64,000 nt of DNA from Atopsyche davidsoni. Its lineage: Eukaryota > Arthropoda > Insecta > Trichoptera > Hydrobiosidae. The notes beneath the pieces are model-generated. The model worked only from the letters and a program-made list of their open reading frames with translations. It searched no databases and was not told where the DNA came from. Below are positions 58,596-64,000 of this stretch, in pieces. Location of the stretch: positions 11,829,501 through 11,893,500 of the forward strand of contig JAILWY010000010.1 in NCBI GenBank assembly GCA_022113835.1, in the 5' to 3' direction. The position numbers and the translations under genes are program-made. Position 1 is the first letter of the stretch; every line of letters begins with the position of its first letter.

Positions 58596-59160
58596 CAGAT
58601 TATGATCAAAAGTACATAATTTATATTTACTTAATTAAAAATAAGTATTTAGTAGTAAAATATTAAGAAAACTTTTCTGTTGTGTACTTAAAAATAATGC
58701 ATTTTAAATAAGTATATCGATTACCAGATATTCATTCATATTACCCGCCGTAGACTTGTTTAATGTATTATACCTCAATTAAGGAGATGTATTTAATGTA
58801 ATATATCCCGATTAAGAAGATTACGAATATTCGTATCTCCTAGTCATATGTTCGTATTCTCCTAGTCAATTGGCTTTTCATATATGATAAATTCTTTTTC
58901 ATATCTACCAAAAAAATAGATTTTTTTTTAGAATGTTTGGTACTTTTTTGTTCAGAAATTATTTTCTATCTCATTACAACAATAATTGATTTGAACGCAA
59001 CCAACCGAACAATCAACCGTCAAGAATCGACTAATCGAAAAAATACATACCGCGCAAATTGCAGTGCTGATGCACTTCTGATGAATTTTTAAATAACAAG
59101 TTGTCTTTGAAGAATTTCACGAACAGATTTACTGAAAATGTAAACTTTATAGTACCTTAA
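57830..59160. other. AT-rich, no supported gene
   Basis: Contains an (AT)n tract at 58541-58593 and the weak minus frame at 57959-58147. Confidence 0.35.
58541..58593. repeat. (AT)n microsatellite
   Basis: About 52 bp of alternating TA with one AC interruption. Confidence 0.95.
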
Positions 59161-59248
59161 ACCTAACTAACCGATTACATTTTATACGACCGCTTTTTCT
59201 AGATTAAACCCAGAGTTTCTTTGACTATAGCCTCGGTAGGGTCATAAT

Positions 59249-59404
59249 ATGGCGTCGTATGAATTAGAAAGAGGGGGAAAGCACGCAGCTCTCTTGTTTA
59301 AGACGGAAAAACTGCGTGGCGGAGTGGCATTGCCCGGCATCGTGTGGCAACAGCTTTTGTGTCTCTATTCTGCTTACATTTGGGCGGAATGTTTATTCAA
59401 GTAG
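59249..59404 (+). CDS. Small ORF of 51 codons, protein-like
   Basis: ATG 59249 (taatATGG) gives MASYELERGGKHAALLFKTE then KLRGGVALPGIVWQQLLCLY and ends SAYIWAECLFK before TAG. The frame is open 13 codons further upstream, from an acceptor-like acccag. It has a charged N-terminal half and a hydrophobic C-terminal half that could be membrane-associated. It does not belong to a family I recognise, but it is among the more convincing short frames here. Confidence 0.35.
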   Translation: MASYELERGGKHAALLFKTEKLRGGVALPGIVWQQLLCLYSAYIWAECLFK

Positions 59405-59475
59405 ACCAGAAGTAATGACAGCCGTAGGTAGGTACTGACATGCAGGCGTGAATAAAAGGATTAGCGAGTGAGACA

Positions 59476-59556
59476 ATGGCGGCGGCCTGGGACGGGCAGC
59501 GGCGCGAGCGCGAGCCGTCACCGGCCGCGTCCCCGGCCACCGTGCCGGCCCGATAG
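59476..59556 (+). CDS. Short CpG-rich frame, possible first exon
   Basis: ATG 59476 (gacaATGG, a strong context) reads MAAAWDGQRREREPSPAASP then ATVPAR and ends at TAG. Third positions are almost all G or C. It sits in a CpG-dense block (59470-59580), so this may be an upstream ORF or 5' exon in a promoter island. Confidence 0.3.
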   Translation: MAAAWDGQRREREPSPAASPATVPAR

Positions 59557-59946
59557 GCCCGCGCCGCACTCGGCCGAGTTCATTATTGATCTTTTCCTGT
59601 AACCTATTTATTTTGGTTTATAACCTATACTTTAAAATCTAAGCGAACCTAGTTACCAATTATATTTTCGAGGGCATATAATTTCTTTCTAAAACTTTCA
59701 CATCGCGAAGAATTCAGAATTTGAATCGATTATTTCGTTAATTGCACTCATTTGAAGGGGATGCAATCCAAACGCGAAACTATCAATGCGGGGTTTTCAA
59801 TGAAACCGATCAGCTGCGTATCACGGCAGCGCTTAATTTTTTTTATCGGTTTTTAACATTTTTAAAGTATAATGTCATCTTTTTCACACAATGTAATCGC
59901 AAAATTGTAAGTTTTAATTAAATCTTCGGTAAATGTAATATATTAG

Positions 59947-60234
59947 AGCCCGAATCTACGGCAGGGGGGCGCAGACAGAGCGGCAGCTCTGGTCGATGCG
60001 GAGCGGCGGCTCTGCGCCCTGCAGCGCGGGGCCCTCTGTTACCTGCCCCAACCCGAGGAACGCCGCCCTAGGTCTCGTGAAGATTGCCGACTCGAGACTG
60101 ACAGAGACGAACATTCTGGAAAATTGTATGGGAAAAATACAAAAGAACACGACACGCGTTGTCTGAAGTGCGTGTCTAGTGCTGTCCGGTATATTTCACC
60201 GTTTCCAGGATACACCTATTTGTTACTCCATTAA
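59947..60234 (+). CDS. Unidentified 95-codon frame, overlaps a minus-strand candidate
   Basis: Open from TAG 59944 to TAA 60232-60234 without an initial ATG. It reads SPNLRQGGADRAAALVDAER then RLCALQRGALCYLPQPEERR and on into a CxxC-containing stretch DTRCLKCVSSAVRYI. Third positions in the first 32 LRQGG-onward codons are G or C in about 24. It competes with the opposite-strand frame at 59956-60150. Not recognised. Confidence 0.3.
   Translation, partial: SPNLRQGGADRAAALVDAERRLCALQRGALCYLPQPEERRPRSREDCRLETDRDEHSGKLYGKNTKEHDTRCLKCVSSAVRYISPFPGYTYLLLH
59956..60150 (-). CDS. Unidentified minus-strand frame with extreme third-position G/C
   Basis: From the second Met the frame reads MFVSVSLESAIFTRPRAAFL then GLGQVTEGPALQGAEPPLRI and ends SVCAPLP at TAG. 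About 44 of 53 third positions are G or C, higher than the overlapping plus frame. A CAG/GTAACA donor lies inside, so it might be an exon ending ...LGLGQ. One of the two strands is probably a shadow. Confidence 0.3.
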   Translation of the reverse strand: MFFCIFPIQFSRMFVSVSLESAIFTRPRAAFLGLGQVTEGPALQGAEPPLRIDQSCRSVCAPLP

Positions 60235-60239
60235 CACTA

Positions 60240-60820
60240 ACTGGCAATTGGGGAACCAGCAATGAAATATCAAAACATGTCAAATATATATATATATATA
60301 TGATATGTTATAATTATGCATATTGCTACAATGTTGAAAATAACTCACGACAGAATGTAGTATGTATTTAAAATAATGGAGTTCTAACTATGTGCATATT
60401 CAATTCCAAATCGTCTTCCTTAACGTAAATGCGTTTGACATGCTTGTCTGACTACCATAACAATCAGGCTTGACATTTTACTGATATCGCCATTATATAT
60501 TGACATTCCTTTGAATATGGAGGATTGTTAGATGTGAACCTCAGCTTGAATTTTAAAACCACCGTTTGCTGGGAACTGATATTAAGGTTAATTTTGTTGT
60601 GTGATTTTGTAAAATCTTGTGTTTTGAGATAAACCAAAAAGGCAAAAATTGCTAGAGGGAAGTTACACGTGCGCGTGCTCAATACGGCGAGACGGCTCTG
60701 AGTGTGGTAGTCGACATGTACAAACATATTTTTTCCTCAGTAAGTTCACTTTCGCAACCCTGTAAGAAATAGCCGCCCTGGTTTCCGGGAATCTATTGTC
60801 TAAAATTTATTTGTTTCTAA
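60240..60820. other. Mostly AT-rich, weak frames
   Basis: The minus frame at 60464-60727 (87 codons) has no supporting signal. Donor-like GTAAGT and GTAAGA at about 60740-60765 (plus) precede the exon-like frame at 60827. Confidence 0.3.
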
Positions 60821-60826
60821 TTTCAG

Positions 60827-61123
60827 CCCTCTGGCAGAGGGTCTCGTGATTACCGATTAAGTATTTTCTCCGCCAATGCTGACAAAAATACGCACAATCC
60901 CCGCCGGAGCATCCGGGACCGAGCGCGGCTGTCCTATGTTCACACAAGCGATTTTCAAGAAGGATACTTTTTTGTTTGCTTAAAACTAAGAAAAGAAAAT
61001 ATTCAAATTCAGAGTATTCATTTTATATTGATTTGGATTATAAAAGTATTCATTTTTATTACAATATCTGAGAATAATAATATAAAAATTAATAAGAATG
61101 AAGGGAGCGAGAATAATGTGTGA
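60827..61123 (+). CDS. Candidate exon with a strong acceptor, 98 codons
   Basis: A textbook acceptor (ttatttgtttctaatttcag) is followed by a frame open to TGA 61121-61123. It reads PSGRGSRDYRLSIFSANADK then NTHNPRRSIRDRARLSYVHT and SDFQEGYFFV, and then becomes AT-rich and hydrophobic (FILIWIIKVFIFITISE). An in-frame TAA lies just upstream, consistent with a true splice boundary. The AT-rich tail may be intron or a membrane-spanning end. Not recognised. Confidence 0.4.
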   Translation, partial: PSGRGSRDYRLSIFSANADKNTHNPRRSIRDRARLSYVHTSDFQEGYFFVCLKLRKENIQIQSIHFILIWIIKVFIFITISENNNIKINKNEGSENNV

Positions 61124-61508
61124 AAACAGACTAGAGAGGTTATCGTTTTTATAATTAATAGAAAATTATATTTTTATCCACTTCGCGACCGCCGACCTCT
61201 CGGCTGATGGTAATCGGCTCGGACACGTCTGCGCCTGTACTGATTATCTCGGGGTTTCGATCTTCAATGGCATTACAATATTTTTATAATATTTTTTATG
61301 TTTCCAAATTAAAATTAATACTTGGATATTACACAACATACCTATTGTTTAAAAAATTTACTATAAAATAATTCCTAAAATAATAAGGTAAATCAAGAAT
61401 TAAACAAAAAAGATTAATCATTTGCACGATAAATGTAATCAACGCAAATTACAAAGCTAAAAATAACAACAAATACTTAAAATTTTATTCGGGTCGGAAA
61501 TATAACAG

Positions 61509-61655
61509 CGCAATCAAAATCACGGCGTACGCAATATTGCAATTCGTGCGCTGAGCGTGTGTCCAGGGCCGATCGATGGGGAAATCAGTGGGGCTGGCGG
61601 CCGTGGCTCGGAGCGCTGCAACGCAACCGGCAACTTAACGGTGATTAGCCAATAG
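61509..61655 (+). CDS. Candidate exon, 48 codons
   Basis: After aaatataacag the frame reads RNQNHGVRNIAIRALSVCPG-type sequence, then PIDGEISGAGGRGSERCNAT and GNLTVISQ to TAG. The opposite strand is also open (61520-61741). GC-rich patch in AT-rich DNA. Not recognised. Confidence 0.25.
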   Translation, partial: RNQNHGVRNIAIRALSVCPGPIDGEISGAGGRGSERCNATGNLTVISQ

Positions 61656-61659
61656 TGTC

Positions 61660-63840
61660 CTTTTTTGTTACTTTGGGATTTTTGTACCACAATCTCACAC
61701 ACACAAAGCTTGTAATCTATTATCGATTTGCATATCCACATTTAATATACAAATATGGACTGCTACAAATTAAATCAATCGGTCGGAGCCCTTGGAGATA
61801 TTTTTGTGTGATAGTGTAACCTCATTTTTTTTTTTTAAAATATGGATAAAAATGTTAGTAATATTTAGCTCAGGTAGTGGCGGGCAGTCTATGCAAGCAG
61901 AAAAGCATTGCATGCTTCATAAAATTTTAATTAAATATGATTACGTGTTTTCAAATTTGACGCGGTTTTACTTAAAATTTTGTACGAGAAATCATTATTG
62001 TCCGATGTTTAGTTGATAGTCAGGCGTGGGCTTTCGTCGATTCTATTTTTATACTTTCAAAAGGCTATGCGCTTTCCATGAAGCCATTGAAAATAGCCAT
62101 TTTATCAAACTAAAATCTGAACACAAACGATCGAACTTTACATATCAATGCCATGCATTTAAAGCGAGCGATAATGACGATCATTTGAAGTCCGCCGATG
62201 ATATTGGTTGAGAAGCACTGATTTCATCCCATCCAGTTCGAATGTGACCTTTAACATATCATATTTGTTATGAATAATACTTCTAGTATTTCATTTATTT
62301 AAAATGAAAAAAGTGTTTTCATTTTACTGTAAGCACTCTGGCTACTAAATACAATCTACAATTTTAAATTTGAATATACAAAGATTTGACCTATATTTGA
62401 ATATAAGTATATATATAAACATAAACGTATTCAAATATATAAACTTAAAACTTAGCGTGTAGCGTGTAAGCGCATCATACCCTTTGAGAGTGCAGGGAGG
62501 TCGCTTCAATACGTTCATCTCTCCATGGCGGAAAGCTTACTGCGCGGCGCTCCACACGTCAATGCAACAAGTCGGCTTTGTGGAACTTAGAATCTCAAAG
62601 CAAGCAATGGTTAAGATGTATATTCAGAACCTATCGAAAGATCACACTTGTCAAACATCAAAGAGAATACGATGAAACTTGCCTACTATAAAATAAATCT
62701 ACTCTATGTTTTGCGTAAAGCCAGGGCGCTTTTTTAACAATATATAAACATAAAATTTGAATAATCGTACTTACTGTATATATAAAAATAACTTATTTTG
62801 TATTAAAACAATTTTTTCATGAAATCAAAATTTCATTCTATTAAAATATGTTTTGCATTGTTTTTGATACTTATGAACTTTTTCCTGGCGTATAGAAGTT
62901 AATTAAAAAAGCCTTATTATAAATTCGTCAAGTAAAATTGTATGTTTTTTTTTTGAATGTCAAAAGAGAGGCAGTAGGTTAAGGTGGTGTTGCCTCAGCG
63001 TATGCTGCTCCGCCGCGAAAAGCCCCTGCGCGTGGCCACTATTCAGTCGAAAAAAAAAAAAATAATAATAATTAGTTTAATGTTTCTTTGGTCAATGATA
63101 TAGTAAAAAACAATAAAACTTTAAATAATAATAAAAATACTAAAGTGAGATATTAGCTGATAATTTGAAGACGTATTCTAGTATTTGGATTAGCGGAAAA
63201 CTGCAGGAATAAGCTTTGTTGGATTAATTCGTTTTGACTTCGCTACTTCAAGCCACCATAAGCGAATTGACACGGATTTGACTTATAATTGTGAGTGCAC
63301 GGCTTCAAACGTCACTGTACTTCTTTCTATCTCCGCGTACGACTTTTTTCGTCGAAAGGCTTTAGTTGAAAAATAATATAATAAAACCAATTGGATAGGC
63401 GATACACACACGGTAATTAAAATAGTAATAGGTAATTTATAATCAATTTACACCATATAGGAAGACCTAACCTTGGCAACCGCCGAGAAGATACGAAAAA
63501 AATGTTAAGCACCCTGTTTTACGAGCGCTCCTTAAAAATCACTAATGTCAGGCATAAATAACTAAATTCTCATAAGAAAAGACGTTAACCAAAACGACGA
63601 AGAGGGACGCGCGGGGAGGGGGAGGACCGGTGCTCCGTTGCCCTCCTGAGCCGACCCTGCGTTATTTTTAACTCGAAATGCAATATCATCAGTCGGAAAT
63701 GGCTTAACTTGTTTTTGGTGTGTAGACAATGAGAAAAGACATGCAAATCAAAAACTCTGTGTCATCTTGTCAAAATGAAAGTTGTTTGTCATAATTTTGT
63801 ACCCAATAAATCCGTACTTATTTTATGATTTGCAATAAAA
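61660..63840. other. AT-rich with small GC-richer patches
   Basis: Frames at 61792-62016, 62026-62211 and 62484-62675 lack splice and family evidence. Patches at 62960-63050 and 63600-63660 are GC-rich but too short to interpret. Confidence 0.3.
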
Positions 63841-63922
63841 CATTATTGTTTGTTTGTAAAGCTCACACACAGACTTGGATCAGCTGATATATTCGCTCAT
63901 GATGATTGTCTATCAGCCCAGC

Positions 63923-63956
63923 TGATATATTAAAAACTGAACAATTTAATATATCA
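63923..63956. repeat. Perfect inverted repeat, 12-bp arms
   Basis: TGATATATTAAA and TTTAATATATCA are separated by 10 bases. The word CAGCTGATATATT also occurs directly repeated about 50 bp upstream. It may be the edge of a palindromic element cut off by the window end. Confidence 0.7.
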
Positions 63957-64000
63957 ACCCGATAAACAGTCTATACTAAAAATCAGCTAGTCGGAAGCGA

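Overview
This window looks like nuclear DNA from an arthropod, most probably an insect. It is AT-rich and intron-rich. It has long (AT)n microsatellites, several decayed cut-and-paste transposons (hAT, piggyBac, pogo/Tigger) and small GC-rich, CpG-rich islands that behave like exons: open frames, G/C-rich third codon positions and GT/AG boundaries. There are no bacterial features: no operons, no Shine-Dalgarno sites, no CRISPR array. The insect assignment is inference; no gene here identifies the species.

Left part (1-17 kb): scattered single-exon candidates. The best are minus-strand exons at 700-839 and 6536-6698 and a plus-strand frame at 15627-16088. A hAT element at 3452-5279 is flanked by a perfect 8-bp target duplication. 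A MITE lies near 9.3-9.45 kb, and CpG-rich promoter-like islands lie at 12.54-12.77 and 16.37-16.86 kb.

Centre (17-35 kb): a foldback MITE at 18.0 kb, pieces of an unknown coding repeat at 19.7-21.25 kb, a Tigger remnant at 21.9-22.2 kb and a long (AT)n tract. These are followed by the best host gene of the window. It is a plus-strand, nine-exon model from 22912 to 34781 whose intron phases all agree and which would encode about 301 residues. The product is Ser/Arg/Pro-rich, lacks a recognisable domain, and I could not name it. Its large fifth and sixth introns hold microsatellites and a 1.85-kb inverted-repeat structure (28222-30070).

Right part (35-64 kb): mostly AT-rich non-coding DNA with isolated candidate frames (35.45, 37.9, 50.0, 53.7, 59.25, 59.95, 60.83 and 61.5 kb). 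It also holds a tRNA-like fossil (46.6 kb), minisatellites (49.58, 52.83, 57.54 kb), a second copy of the 19.7-kb repeat (54.4 kb) and a piggyBac element with both ends and TTAA duplications but only half a transposase (55541-56966).

Exon calls rest on reading frames, splice consensus and hand-counted third positions, not on homology. Only the transposases were recognised by family. I found no clear new multi-gene system. The most unusual items are the hAT insertion inside an otherwise continuous reading frame, the nine-exon unknown gene, and repeat families present in several orientations.
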